NCBI GenBank assembly: GCA_026210745.1 | Contig: CP110632.1 | Span: 4,897,001-4,961,000, forward strand | Length of the DNA: 64,000 nt | Direction: 5' to 3' | Origin: Exobasidium rhododendri | Lineage: Eukaryota > Basidiomycota > Exobasidiomycetes > Exobasidiales > Exobasidiaceae | Part shown: in pieces, positions 33,428 through 44,456 of the stretch | Layout of the letters: each line of letters begins with the position of its first letter | Position numbering within the stretch: the stretch's first letter is position 1 | The notes under the pieces: generated by a model | The model's database searches: none | Told to the model about the DNA's origin: nothing | What the model saw: the letters and a program-made list of their open reading frames with translations, nothing else | Translations under genes and position numbers: made by a program

Positions 33428-35479
33428 GGTGGATGAAGAGGGAGAAGGCGGTACTGATTTAGACTTCGAGTTCGGTAAAAGAACAAGTGGGCAAGGACTT
33501 TGCAGTGACAGAAGTCAATGATAATGATCCAGGGATATCGCAGCTCAGACGAGTAGACAAAGATCGCCTTATGTAGTCGCACACCTTCAGGAATTATACT
33601 TCGAGTCATGCACGTCGCCATGTAGCAAGGTGTCTGGTGAGTGTGCAAAGTCCGGACTTTCGGTAGGATCTTTCTTCTTCGCTCCGAGCGGAATTAGAAG
33701 AGGTGGCTAAACATTGTTGCTGGAAAGCCGTCAAAAAAGGAAAACGATGGCCCATCACAGCAGAGAGAAGCTCACTGAAGAGCAAGGCGCAGTATAGAGA
33801 TATTTGGGGAGAAGCGGCTAGCGTGCTTTGCGGTTAGAATCAGAATAGTGCAGAAATAGAATTTGGCTACTCCGCTTTATAAGTAAGGACGCTAAAGGGC
33901 ACGTCTAATTCGACCGCAAGGTCAGGCAGGATTTGTATGAACGAGAGCCTCGGAGTGCAGTGTCTTGAATAAACGTCTTCTGGAGGAAGGGAGATGTGTT
34001 ATATGCATGTCAATGTGCTGCGTGTACATTTCCGGATAGGCTGTCATGATCTGTCTGAATAGAAAGGATAGTGAGTGACCCTGATCTGCTCTACGTTGGA
34101 AAGTCGCTGGAATAATGCTTCTCAAGTCGTCTCTTTCCTTTCCCCTTTCGCCTGAGGGGTGGCTAGTATCATGACGACCAACAAAACAAGAAGCAGACGA
34201 TGAGCTTGGGATAGAAGAGAGAAGCATGGGGGTCTGACCTGATAACATCAATACATCACGTCAAGACCAAGCTTGTGCAACAGTGGTCTTTTTACATTTC
34301 CAGTGCACGGTCTAGTCAACAGCTTGAGAATCTCGCAACTGACGCATTGTGGATAAGAATAGAACGAACAGTATGGAATGCTGTCTGCGCCGACGGGCTG
34401 TATGATGTGACGGAGAGAGCGTGTCCATTATTTTATGCCCTTGTACATTGTCTTCAGGAGCGGAGGGAGGTGTATAGATGACAAGTGCAGAATCTCACTC
34501 TTTACTTTGTAGTGCGGCTGTCATCGTTATATGGAATGACTGATCTTATATCGCCAAGGGAGGCAGTCGTGACTTACAAGATTACTTTGGTGCAGCACAG
34601 ATCCATCGCCTTACACATCATGCTTCCTCCTTATCAAGTCTTGAGTGGTAAAATACTATACTGTAGCAGGCATTAACTTTCACCGTGTAGAGGAGACCCA
34701 TCAAATTGGTTTCCTAACACGTTTACCACCTTGCACATCCTGAGAAGTCTAGCAATCACTGCCGCACTTGCCGCGTCCGACGTTGATAGCCAGATAGTAG
34801 GGCCTCTACAGAGCTTGCACATGTGCTTGACCTTGGGATTAGCATATGAAGGGACATAGGCCAGAACTGAAGCCCTATTTGATGGAGCTCAATCTCGTCT
34901 GGTATTTACAGCCTTATCACCTGCCAGAGTCAGAGCGTAAAGCATTGAATCTTTCACCGCTCAGCAAGAAAAGTCTACGCGCGCGGTACACATGAATTAG
35001 CGCATTCGAGTCTGAGCCTAAAGATCTGAAACACGGGGTTCTGCAGTATCAGGCAGGCCAAGGGCGGGAAAGCACCCTTGCCATTCACATCCGAGCCACC
35101 GCACCGAGACTGGCGAAATAGAGTCCGTGCCATTCTGCTGGTTTTTCTAAATATATCGAGTCGTTTGTGCTATTCATGTGCTCCGCCTTTCACGAGGTGC
35201 GCAGTATCTCGGACCCTGTGGAAGACAAAGACACATGAAGCATCTTGCACATGCCTGTATATGGAGACACCGCCTGTGAAATGGCAGCACCCCTCGAGAA
35301 CGAATGAGAAGTAGAGTAGGGAGTGTACGCTCGTACCATTAGAGGGTCCTTGAGCTCTTTTGCTGTATAAAGGCAATAAATGAATCTCCTTGACCTAGAG
35401 CGTCCTGTATAGAGTGGGACTTGCCTGACTCAAAAAACTACCTTTTCACCACCCACAAGCACTTGCTAATTTTCTTATC
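33428..35479. other. 2-kb intergenic region with regulatory palindrome
   Basis: No supported gene. The left part is the bHLH 2 promoter, sharing two blocks with the bHLH 1 promoter. The right part leads to the CoA-ligase-like gene. Small frames near 33922-34251 and 34275-34481 lack any recognisable features. Confidence 0.5.
33647..33663. promoter_or_regulatory. Palindromic CCGGAC / CGG-ACTTT-CGG element
   Basis: The 14-mer AAAGTCCGGACTTT (33647-33660) is a perfect palindrome, and CGGACTTTCGG occupies 33653-33663. CGG triplets five bases apart are a classic binding layout for Zn2Cys6 dimers. The same 11-mer recurs at 39943 and, reversed, at 51857. Confidence 0.65.
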
Positions 35480-37596
35480 ATGACGCCTGCAGTACTAACT
35501 GAAGCTTCTGCAGAAATAGACGCCATAGCTGTCAAGGATCCCAACATATTCTCTTTGGGCGCTGGCAAAGCAGCGTGTGATGATAGAGTGGGCATCACTT
35601 CAGGAGACGACGGAGCAACACTGTCCATCAGCTTCGGCGGTGACGTCGAAGTATACTCCCCGACGTACCTCCTCATCGAAGGCTTCTTCTACCACGCCAA
35701 GCACAATCCAAACTCTCTCTGCGTACGTCTCCCCACATCGCAAGAGAATGGCGCTTTCGAAGACGTGAGCTACCGCCAGGCCGCCAGCATTGTTCAATTT
35801 CTCACTACTTCGCTTCAGGAGAAATTTGTGGCAGCGGGCGTGGCATTGGGTCAAGATACGGTCATAGCTGTGCTGGCCTTGCCTAGTCTGCACTCGTTTT
35901 TTCATTGCTACGCCATTTGGCAGCTAGGTTGTACCGTTCAATGGTTCAACCATGAGCTGGGCAGGACAGCAGTGGATCAGCTGATAGGAAACAGCAGTGG
36001 AAAGGGAACAAGTGCTGCCGTACTTCTGCACTTTGGCTTGACCCAAGAGGAAAAGGTAGGAATAGGCTTGTCAAGTCTCTCCTCCCGTATAGGAGTGCAG
36101 CTAATCGAGGTCGACAGTGATGAATTCGCCTATGCCCTGACACAGCGGCATGACTTGCCAGTGCCTCGCGATCCTGTTGACCGTGAGCCGACTGGATAAC
36201 TGACTTGAAGTTAAACATATTTACTGACCTTCATCATCTCTCTTCCCTTTCAGAAAAAGAGTTCAACACCACCGTCGACGAAAACAGAATTCTCTTCTGC
36301 ATTCACACTTCAGGCAGCACCGGGATCCCCAAGATAGTCAGGTGGAGCCTGTACGCTGCGTCTTGCTTCATGAAGCTGCCGCCACATGTTCAAATGAGCT
36401 TCGACAACTACGATCGTCCCCTTCTGCTTGTCTCAAGAGCTTACTGGGGCTCGTCGAGCTTCCTGATGGTGAGTGGTATGATAGTCGATACATTGATAAT
36501 GTAAGACTCATTCTCCCTTGATTCTCCCTCCTTCACATAGCTCGACTGTACGGTAATGGGGACCTCTCTTGCTTTCGTCTTCCCAGAGAATAGGCTGTAT
36601 GCAACAACAAAGCTTACCCTTGATGCGGCCTCTTCTTGCAAGGCTGCTTCTATACTTTTGTATCCCGCTCAAGCGCCAGAACTATGCGACATGGTCCGTG
36701 AAAGCAAGCACTACGAGGATATCGTCACATCCATTCCGACAATTCAATGGTGTGGAGCGGCAATGGACAAGACATTGTCTGAGAATTTGGCAGCCTTGAA
36801 CGTACCTACTATTTTCGTGAACCTGCATGGAATGTCGGAGATAGGATTCACCGGTATGATGACTTATTCTGCACCGTATAATGGCCTGCAAAACCTTTCG
36901 TCGTATGCTTTGTGGGAGCCAGTGTTTCAAGAGGAGCGCACGATGACACGCCTTGTCAAGCTTTGGATTGCAATAGATAGACATCCAGTGGTGTGGTACA
37001 TGGCTGCACATAAACACTCACCTTTGGAAGTCAAGCGCTTTCCTGGCCCAGGTCTCATGCAAAACAGACCGGCAATCGATACGGGTGACATCTTTGAGGA
37101 GCGTATCGCAGGCGCCGATGGAGGCTCACGCTACTTCCATCATTCACGGGATGATGACTTGATTCGACTCAGCAATCTCTATCGACCGGATGTCGCAGAG
37201 CTAGAGGCAATTTTCACGGCTAGCCTAATCGGAAAAGGCCGTCTACCGGCTTGCTTTGTCGATGCAGTGCAGATTCTAGGGGACAAGAAGCCTCATCTTG
37301 CTCTTGTGCTACAGCTAAGGAATTGCGATATGCCAAGCTTCCCTACTGATATATTTGAAGAGTCCTTCGTTCTTGCACTCCAAGACTTGAACGAACAGCT
37401 TCCAGCAAGTGTGCGCTTCCGTGGATTGGATCGCGTCAAGATTGTATCACAATCAATCCAGAGTGGCAAGAACATGAACAGCGAGGCGTTACTACTCAAG
37501 ACGCACAAGGGAACGCTGAAGAGACGCATGAATGTGATCAAGCTTACACCGTGGCTGGACAGCCTCGACACAAGCATTGGTGACAAGCGCACATGA
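35480..37596 (+). CDS. Acyl-CoA ligase-like adenylate-forming enzyme
   Basis: Exons 35480..36182, 36254..36468 and 36541..37596 give 657 residues. The ATP-binding loop 'HTSGSTGIPK' is at about residues 252-261. 'DTGDIFEE' corresponds to the A7/A8 region, and a C-terminal Lys in 'GTLKRR' matches the adenylation lysine. There is no carrier-protein or reductase domain after it, so a stand-alone ANL enzyme is likely. Such enzymes activate a carboxylic acid to an acyl-AMP and usually a CoA thioester. In context it could activate the acid from the aldehyde dehydrogenase, like phenylacetate-CoA ligase in styrene catabolism. An NRPS-like adenylation role is the alternative. Both introns have clean GTGAGC or GTGAGT donors. 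Confidence 0.85.
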
Positions 37597-37625
37597 AATG
37601 TGTTCGAAAAAGTGAATCCTATGAC

Positions 37626-37665
37626 TGCACACTGGTGCCTCATAAAATGCACACTGGTGCCTCAT
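37626..37665. repeat. 22-bp period direct repeat after the ligase gene
   Basis: TGCACACTGGTGCCTCAT occurs at 37626-37643 and 37648-37665. It lies just past the ligase stop codon. Confidence 0.85.
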
Positions 37666-37857
37666 GAAATTCTAGTCTCTGCATCTAGAGAGTCATTTCC
37701 TCTCCACTAGAATTGCGTCCTCTACTTTGATCATTTTACATTACAAAAATTTGATTGAGCTTCGCAGCAAAATTGTCATTATGTCTAGTACGTAGTATTG
37801 GTAGTATCTTGCTATACTGTACGTACTGCCTAAAATCTCGACAACTTCTTTGCATTC

Positions 37858-39796
37858 TCATCTGCTGTTGCTTGACGTGAGATAAGCCTCGTACAAACGA
37901 TCCCATTCTCCCGTGACGGTATCCGACTCAAAGATGGGGTAGAGTCCTGCATCCGAAGGCAAGAACTTCGACCAGTCCACCTGCAATTCTCTTAGCTCTG
38001 ACGAAGCTTTAGCAGGTGGTGTGTTGGTCACGGTCACACTAGTCAGACTCGGAAGAAGACCGTCTCTGATGAATTGCTGTTGCCACATCTTGTCTTCCAA
38101 GTCGAGTAATTTTCGCACCTGGACAAAGTCATCTTCTTTGACGGCGGCAGTTGCATCACACTTCTGCAAGGCTTCTCTGACTTTTCGTAGAGTGAGAGAC
38201 CGCACAATGCCGCTGGTGACATGATTCTGCATAAGATGCAACACAAGAACGGACGCCGCTTTGGTAACGTTGGTCACATTAAGTCGGAGCGAGTGCAGCA
38301 CAGGACAGTCCTTGCTGCCCACGCCTTGAACGTCGATTGTATGGTTGGCTAGATATATGCAAAGATCGGGTATGGGCTGTAGAAGAAGATTATATGATGA
38401 ATTTACCTCTCGAGGCTGCTTCTACGTCATTCTCGCGCTAATTCACCTTCATCGACTCAAATTGATGCAACTCTATATACGTGTGGAACATTTGTTGGTG
38501 AATCAGCCATCTCTCAATCTTGCACCTTCGTGCCATTGCCTTTGCGTCGATGTCTTTGGTGGGGAAGTCGTCCAGGCTAGCCAGGTGATAGTAGGGCGGT
38601 ATTCGTGCTGCGAACTCTTCCAACTGTGCTGCAATCTCTTCATCAAGACCAGGTTTCCGGCTCAGTCGATAGTCTACCAGACGCCTCACCAAATCTGACA
38701 ATTTAATCATCGTCAATGCATATCGAATGGGATAATAGACATCCAACGCGGAGGACTGGGTGATAGTACGTCGTCGACTGGTCGGCAGGTCTAGTTCCGC
38801 CCGCTCCTCTGGGAGTCGAGTGCTGAACTGATGCGGCCGGATCAAATAGACTGCGTTGGACAAAGAGCCGAACCAGCTGCGTGAGACCAAGTACCACCAT
38901 GTGCGCACCATGAGCTCAGTGCCGTCACCTGCTTCCAGGCGATGAATACCGAGATGCTCGGCAGTGTTCACGGCACGTCTGTAGATCTCATCCCGGAGAG
39001 CATCTCCATTTTGATCGTAGACGAGGAGCAGAGTCAGAGCCTGAACGTGGGAGTAGGTTTGATTGGATAGGCTCATCTGGTGGCGTATATAGTGTGAACT
39101 CAGCTCAAAGAGGAGGTTTTGTCGAAGACGAGGTCCTATTGCAGTGTTGATCAACTTCACTCGTTCGGTGAGATTCCGAGGTGCGTCTTTGTCCGGCAAG
39201 TATTGCAGACTGAGGGCGACCTAATACTCCCAAGGCAGCGCAGTCAATATCACTCTCCTCAACTTGGAATGATGTGACTCACCATCAACATGCAGATCGC
39301 GATACTGTCGGGCTCGATGGTGGGCAAGTCGTCGTCGAAGATCAGTCGGATGTGATGCATTGCATCCTGGAGGTCGAGGGAGGCGAACACGATGCAGTGG
39401 ATTCTCCAGTACTGACACGATGTTCAGCAGGAGAAAGCTTTATGGAGATAGAAGAAAAGCACTCACAAAGATCTCCTGGATCAAGTCAATACAGACCAGA
39501 GGATCTCCAAGCGCCTCCCGCGCCAGTCGAAGCAAGGTCTGATCATGCATCAATGCGGGTGGGTGTTCGTAGCCCACCATGTTGTATTTGGATAAAGAGG
39601 TTTCCTCCATTGATCGACGTGTGCCTCGCCCCTTCTTATGAGTAGTAAGAACCCTATCGTTCTTGATGGGACGAGCCTTGCGGACGCTACGATGGCAGCC
39701 TTCACTCGTGCCGCTCTTCTGACAGCTGCTGCAGGGCATCTCACCGTCGCAACGCAGCTTCTTTAATCGACACCGCGAACAAGACTGATGTAGCAT
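37858..39796 (-). CDS. Zn2Cys6 fungal transcription factor 2
   Basis: Exons 39796..39467, 39411..39283, 39220..38447 and 38376..37858 give 583 residues, all phase 0. The zinc cluster is at the very N terminus: 'SCSRCRLKKLRCDGEMPCSSC' in two overlapping pieces, then a Cys in 'SEGCHRS'. The regulatory domain includes 'RAVNTAEHLGIHRLEAG' and 'WYLVSRSWFGSLSNA', typical of fungal_trans proteins. 'KIERWLIHQQMFHTYIEL' is shared with factor 4 at 52574 (ECERWLIHQQLFDLQLKL), so the two are paralogues. Three CGG triplets spaced by five bases lie about 150 bp upstream, possibly for autoregulation. It sits between the ligase and the thioesterase. Confidence 0.88.
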
Positions 39797-39942
39797 GGCG
39801 AATAGTGAGGTAGCAGCGTGGAGATGATAGAGTGTGGCGTGAAAGATCAAAAAGACCTCCTTCTGAGATCGTCAATTAGATTTCTTAGACGACATAACTA
39901 CCGCGCTTCCTTCACTCTTACTCCTTATACTCCCCGCAACAT

Positions 39943-39966
39943 CGGACTTTCGGGTCTACGGACTTT
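39943..39966. promoter_or_regulatory. Triple CGG array (CGG-N5-CGG-N5-CGG)
   Basis: CGG triplets are at 39943-39945, 39951-39953 and 39959-39961, each followed by five bases; the first and third spacers are both ACTTT. It lies 147 bp upstream of the factor 2 start. It looks like a high-affinity Zn2Cys6 operator and contains CGGACTTTCGG. Confidence 0.65.
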
Positions 39967-40194
39967 AGAAAGACGCGAATAAGGATGTCCCGCATACAGT
40001 GTACGATATGTATACAGTAGTCTTGTGTACTGCTTGCCAACTTGTCCCCGGGAAAGATAATAACAGACGCGCAGTGACAAGAAAGGAGGGCACAATCTTG
40101 AAAAAGGAAAGGCGTCTTTCTCTAGCTCGTTCTGATCAAGTATTATCGGTTAACCTCGTCATACAAATTTCCTTTGCTTATGGCGTTCCCTCTA

Positions 40195-41310
40195 CTACAA
40201 GTTTGGCTTGGGTCTGGCAATGCACGACTGGGAGATGGAAGCGACCAGTCTTCCTGACAGATCCCAGATCATGGACTCACTGAACGTTCGCTCGTGTCTT
40301 GCTGCAGTTGTTCGGGCTTCGCGCAGGTGGTATTGCTCAAAGTCAAAGTCGTCTGATAGAAAACGAACGGAAAAGTCGAGTGTGGAAGTTGCACCTCCAT
40401 CGGCAATCGAGAGACCGTGCAGCAAAAGAGGAAGAAAACTGAGTGCCTCGTCGCCGATGAAGAGCAGAAAAGCTGCCTGCAAAATGTACACAGACAGTGG
40501 CAAGACGGTGCTGCTTGCGATGACTTCGGTGAAGGCCTCATTCGCCTTGATCCAGTCGGCCTGTCTCATCTCTGTCACACCCTCACCAGCACGATCTTTA
40601 TGATTGTCCCTCCTCTGCTGTGGGCCTATGTTGAACCCCATCAACGTCTTTGCAAAGGTTTGATCCTCCATCAGTCTCAGTTTGGACACACGATTACCCA
40701 GCTGGAAAGTATCAGACAGCGATTTGAGCCTCTCCTCGTCAAATGTGCCCCCTCGAACCTGTTCTGCAGCCAAGTCAATGATGTAGGGAACATCGGCGGG
40801 TGGAGGATACCCCCGACTTGGTTTGGCAGTGTATTCAAGAGGCAGTTCAGCTCTGTTGTGTAGAGGCTTGTTGTCTGGTAGTCGTACCGTGAAGTCGACA
40901 GTAGCTGAAAAGGTGTTCCTCCTCTTCCCGTCGATGACCTGACTGACTACGATACTCCTCGTTGCAAATGTCCGCGTGTCTCGAAGCCTCTCCACCCGGT
41001 ATTCCGCAGTAGCATGCAGGGATGTCGGTCCAAGGAAGTGGCCTGGTGTCTGTTATATTAATATGCGGACGCTCACCTCATTCCAGACTAAATACTCACC
41101 GGTCACAGAGTATACCACCCACTTGCTCCTTTCACTGTATTCTCCCGGCAAGGAGTGGTAGGCGGCCAAGAGGGATTGCGCCTGAAGGAGTCCTCCATAG
41201 GCGATTGGCAGCGCATTGCCCATCTTCTCCAGCTTTGCAGTGTTTTGATAGACGCATGGTGCATCCGAGATCTTCCTCAACCCTAGCAGTGACTCAAAGA
41301 AGGACGTCAT
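40195..41310 (-). CDS. Acyl-CoA thioesterase II (TesB/ACOT8-like double hotdog)
   Basis: Exons 41310..41100 and 41042..40195 give 352 residues; the intron splits a Gly codon in 'SVTGHFLGPTSLHATAEY'. The N-terminal hotdog has 'AYGGLLQAQSLLAAYHSL', matching the TesB pattern 'GGxxxAQ'. The C-terminal hotdog has 'LDFSVRFLSDDFDFEQYHL' and 'SGRLVASISQSCIARPK'. The family hydrolyses acyl-CoA to acid and CoA, usually in peroxisomes or mitochondria. The C terminus PKPNL is not an obvious SKL-type peroxisomal signal, so location is uncertain. In the cluster it could release a CoA-bound product. It sits upstream of ACCGGAAGT at 41512. Confidence 0.85.
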
Positions 41311-41676
41311 TGCAGGCACAAGAGGAAGACGAAAGACGCCCTGGTAGGACAATCACGTATCTGCCTGAGGAGGAAAGTCTGATCTTATTTCGAAGACATA
41401 GAAGGACGCGTTTAAACTTCGTTTGCCTTTCAACTCTATCAGGGATTCAGTGTCTTTCAGGTAAAGATAAAGAAGGGCGCAGGAAGCTTTCATTTCAAGC
41501 GGCGTTTCTTTACCGGAAGTTCCGCAACGGCCGATAAGCGCGTATCGAATAAATCATGTCCATAAAGGTATGGTCTATCAGTGAGGTACGAGAGACAATT
41601 GGACCCTGCGTGAGAATGTATATATAGCTGCAAAGTGTACCAGACCTCGCTCATCACTGTATACTTCGAGAGCATC
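41311..41676. promoter_or_regulatory. Promoter region of thioesterase and small ORF with CGG inverted repeat
   Basis: The region holds CGGAAGTTCCG at 41514-41524, an inverted CGG-N5-CCG repeat suited to a Zn2Cys6 dimer. A TATATATAG box is near 41618, about 55 bp before the small frame at 41677. Confidence 0.55.
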
Positions 41677-41916
41677 ATGCCCAGCGATCTCACCATCTAC
41701 GCCATATCGTTCCTCCTGGCTGTCTTCGTAGGCCCCGCCATGGAGAGTGTAGAGCTTTCTGCTTACGAACACTTCCTCCTAAAAGCAGAGGCGGACGACT
41801 GGCACTTGGAGGAGGACACGACAAAGACTGCATTTTTTCAAGAAAAAACCTCGGAGAAATTGCAAGAAAGGAGACGTCTTCCTAGTACGACAAGCGATAT
41901 TTGTGCATTACTGTGA
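41677..41916 (+). CDS. Small protein with hydrophobic N terminus, hypothetical
   Basis: A 79-codon frame from an ATG preceded by a TATATATAG box at about 41618. The N terminus (TIYAISFLLAVFVGPAM) could be a signal peptide or membrane helix; the remainder is acidic then basic. The stop overlaps a plausible GTGAGG donor at 41912 with an acceptor GTGGCAG ending near 41970, which would give a slightly different C terminus. No family is recognised. It could be a real small secreted protein or a chance frame; the promoter element is the main support. Confidence 0.35.
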   Translation: MPSDLTIYAISFLLAVFVGPAMESVELSAYEHFLLKAEADDWHLEEDTTKTAFFQEKTSEKLQERRRLPSTTSDICALL

Positions 41917-42677
41917 GGTTACAAAAGATGGGTAGGCTTGGTGACACGTACTTACAATGCTTGTGTCGTGGCAGCTCGCAAACGGCTCTGTGAATCCCTC
42001 AATGGACTTCCATTCAGGTCTCAGGTCTGAGGAGTCGATTGAAAGGGCGGGAAGGGAGATGTATCATTATCGTATGTACGCCGAATTACATTCCATGCCT
42101 GGTATGTGTACTATATGCCAGTGGAAGAGGCTTGACTGGCCACCATTCGTATTGCAATCTTGAGTTGTGTCCGTGTATACCATGATATGACGTACAACGC
42201 ATGCTGAAGGGCTGAGACTTGAGAATAGACGCGTTTTATCAGAGGCACACTAGACATGGTAGATGGTGAGACGATACTTTCGAAATTTTTACCACTGCAG
42301 GATGCCTCCATGTCCCCCTCCCCGCTGCTCATTGAATCATGCTACTCCTTGACTTCAATTTGCTGAATGTCAAATTTTCATAAAGGCATGCTCGAGTGCC
42401 TGTAAGGGAACTTTGTAGGACAAGGCGGAGTTAATAGAGTAAAGTGACCTTTCCGCCATCTTGTTGCTTCGGAGTCTCGCGGAGTAAATTCCTCGAGTTG
42501 ATACTCGTAAATCCGACCGGAAGTTAAACTCCACGAGATCTGCCTGCACGTCGGTCCGGGGGAAGTTCCTTAGCGTGATATCCAAGAGATAAGCTCGCGT
42601 TTCTGTGAAGGGGAAAGAGGTATATAAGAGGGAATTTGCGCCGTACTCAGCGCCTGTATTATTTGCAGGCAGTCAAC
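41917..42677. promoter_or_regulatory. Upstream region of the GNAT gene
   Basis: About 760 bp with no further gene. ACCGGAAGT at 42516-42524 and a TATATAAG box at about 42620 lie before the GNAT start at 42678. Confidence 0.5.
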
Positions 42678-43382
42678 ATGGCATCGTACGCAGCCCATCT
42701 TCTTCCACAGAGCGGAAATAATCTCGCCGCTTATGCTGACAAGTATTCCGAGCTCCGACTGACGGCTCTTCGTCAGTCTCCTGAGCGCTTCTCGGCCTCC
42801 ATCGTGGACGAGCTCGCAATGACAAAAGAGGAGCGACTGACAAGAACGATGCAAGATCGTAGGAGGACGGTGATCGTCACCGTGCAATCTGATGCTCTAG
42901 ACTGGCTGAACGAAGAGTGGGTCGGCTCTGTTGTTCTGCTTGGGCCTATGAACAAAGAGGACTATTTTGCTCCTCTAACTATCCACGTTCAAAATAGTGC
43001 CAATCCACCCAAGGACTTTACCTATGATGGTGACTCAGCATCAAGCGCAGCAAAACATGAGCCGGAAGATTACTATCACATGACAGCTCTTTTTGTGGAA
43101 AAAAGTCATCGTCGTCGAGGGATTGCAAAGATACTTTGTGAAAAGAGCTTCGAGGTGGCAGTGGACCAAAGTGGACAGGCGGACGTACGTATCTTTATTG
43201 CGCCAGACAATGTGGACGTCTTTGACATGTATAAAAAGTTGGGCTTTAGGACGGCTGTGGAGAAGATCACGCTTGCAGAGGCGCTTGTGGCCTCTGGAGA
43301 TCCGCTGCCGGCTGTCTATGACAGTGACGTGAAGTATAGTACGCGACTCAGCGTGGTGATGATTCGCCAACTCGGGTATTGA
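42678..43382 (+). CDS. GNAT-family N-acetyltransferase
   Basis: A single-exon 234-residue protein. The acetyl-CoA binding motif A is 'ALFVEKSHRRRGIAKILCE', with the R/Q-x-x-G-x-A pyrophosphate loop. 'IAPDNVDVFDMYKKLGFR' follows as the usual motif B region with the 'YxxxGF' ending. The substrate is unknown; relatives acetylate amino groups on small molecules or toxins. In the cluster it may modify or detoxify a product, or be a resistance gene. The TATA box and the shared ACCGGAAGT element support coexpression with the thioesterase. Confidence 0.85.
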   Translation: MASYAAHLLPQSGNNLAAYADKYSELRLTALRQSPERFSASIVDELAMTKEERLTRTMQDRRRTVIVTVQSDALDWLNEEWVGSVVLLGPMNKEDYFAPLTIHVQNSANPPKDFTYDGDSASSAAKHEPEDYYHMTALFVEKSHRRRGIAKILCEKSFEVAVDQSGQADVRIFIAPDNVDVFDMYKKLGFRTAVEKITLAEALVASGDPLPAVYDSDVKYSTRLSVVMIRQLGY

Positions 43383-43852
43383 ACTTACTGCAGCGATACA
43401 AATTGCTCTGGGCTAACGTCCAAGGGAGTCAAGGAGGACAAAAAGAAAGCTTTTCAATCAGGCGACGATGAATGAAGTCACATCGGCTATCTTTACCGGT
43501 TCCGGCCACCCGCCTTCGCATAGCTACACCCTCTGGACCATGCGGCCGTGAGCTCACAACTTGCGAGGTTGAAGATGTTGGTCCATAAGTAGCGACTGTA
43601 TCTATAGAGAGAAGGACGAGCATATGAATAGATCAGTGTATTAGTGTACTGAAATGTGTGCAGTATCCATCGATCTTCTTAAGTCTGGAGTACCGCTATG
43701 TCCATAGAAGAATGACCGTATAAGATGGTGCATCCACCTTTTCACCCCATGTAAAAGACCAGAAATCTGGAGTCCTCAAGTACATCTTGGCGACGGGAGA
43801 CTAAGACCCTCAGATACCATCAGGAGGGCGGATCTATCCAAATTATGACCAC
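43383..43852. other. Intergenic, nothing clear
   Basis: 470 bp between the GNAT gene and the pseudogene. No recognisable motif or gene. Confidence 0.45.
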
Positions 43853-44456
43853 ATGAGGTACGCTATCGTTGGATTTGGCAATATCGGCCAGGCCCTCGCG
43901 AGAGCCTTTGCCCGCAAGAGTATTGAGGTCTTTGTTGCTACCACGCGCAGTCCAGAGTGTTTTGCGTCTATTGCGGATACTATCGGACCAACAATTCTCC
44001 CCAAAAGCCTTGCAGAGGCAATCAAGGCGGACCTCATCTTCTTGGCTGTTCGTTTCGAGTCGCGCAAGGATGTTGCACAGGCTCTAAGTTCTTGGCAAGG
44101 GAAGATTATCGTGGACCTGACCAATGCGTATGGCGTAGCACCGGAGTAGTTGGGCGAAAGGCCGTCATCCGTGGTTGTTGCGCAAGCTTTCACTTACGGC
44201 AGACTTGTCAAAGACTTCAATCATTTGCCTGCAGCCACCCTTCAATAAGATCCCGCGGTGCATGGCGGTAGACGGGTCATATTCTTGGCAAGCGATGATG
44301 ATGATGCCGCAGAAGAGATGGGCGTCCTTGCAAAGACTCTTGAATTATCGCGTATAAGTCTTGGAGGGCTTTCAGAACGGTGGCTTGTTCGTCCAAGCAC
44401 GCGGAAAGGTCTGGACTCCCTTGATCTTCAAGGACCTTGTCAGTGTCAAAGCCTGA
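43853..44456 (+). pseudogene. Decayed NADPH-dependent F420-type oxidoreductase relative
   Basis: The first 98 codons encode a Rossmann protein starting 'MRYAIVGFGNIGQALARAFA', with 'GKIIVDLTNAYGVAPE' just before a TAG at 44147-44149. The same frame then continues with family-like sequence ('VAQAFTYGRLVKDFNHLPAA'), hits TAA at 44246-44248, and resumes with 'VHGGRRVIFLASDDDDAAEE'. Near 44378 one extra base shifts the frame; in the +1 frame the ending 'GGLFVQARGKVWTPLIF' runs to TGA at 44454-44456. This matches NAD(P)-binding reductases related to F420-dependent NADP reductase. No intron borders explain the two stops. It is two nonsense mutations plus one frameshift, so non-functional. A sequencing error is unlikely to produce all three. 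Confidence 0.8.

Noticed and set aside
33922-34251. Leftward 109-codon frame rich in Ser and Arg
   Set aside because: Low complexity at the N-terminal side and no family; may be chance in a long intergenic region.
44147-44248. Intron explanation for the stops in the reductase pseudogene
   Set aside because: No GT-AG pair removes the stops while keeping the alignable sequence on both sides, and a later frameshift would still be needed.
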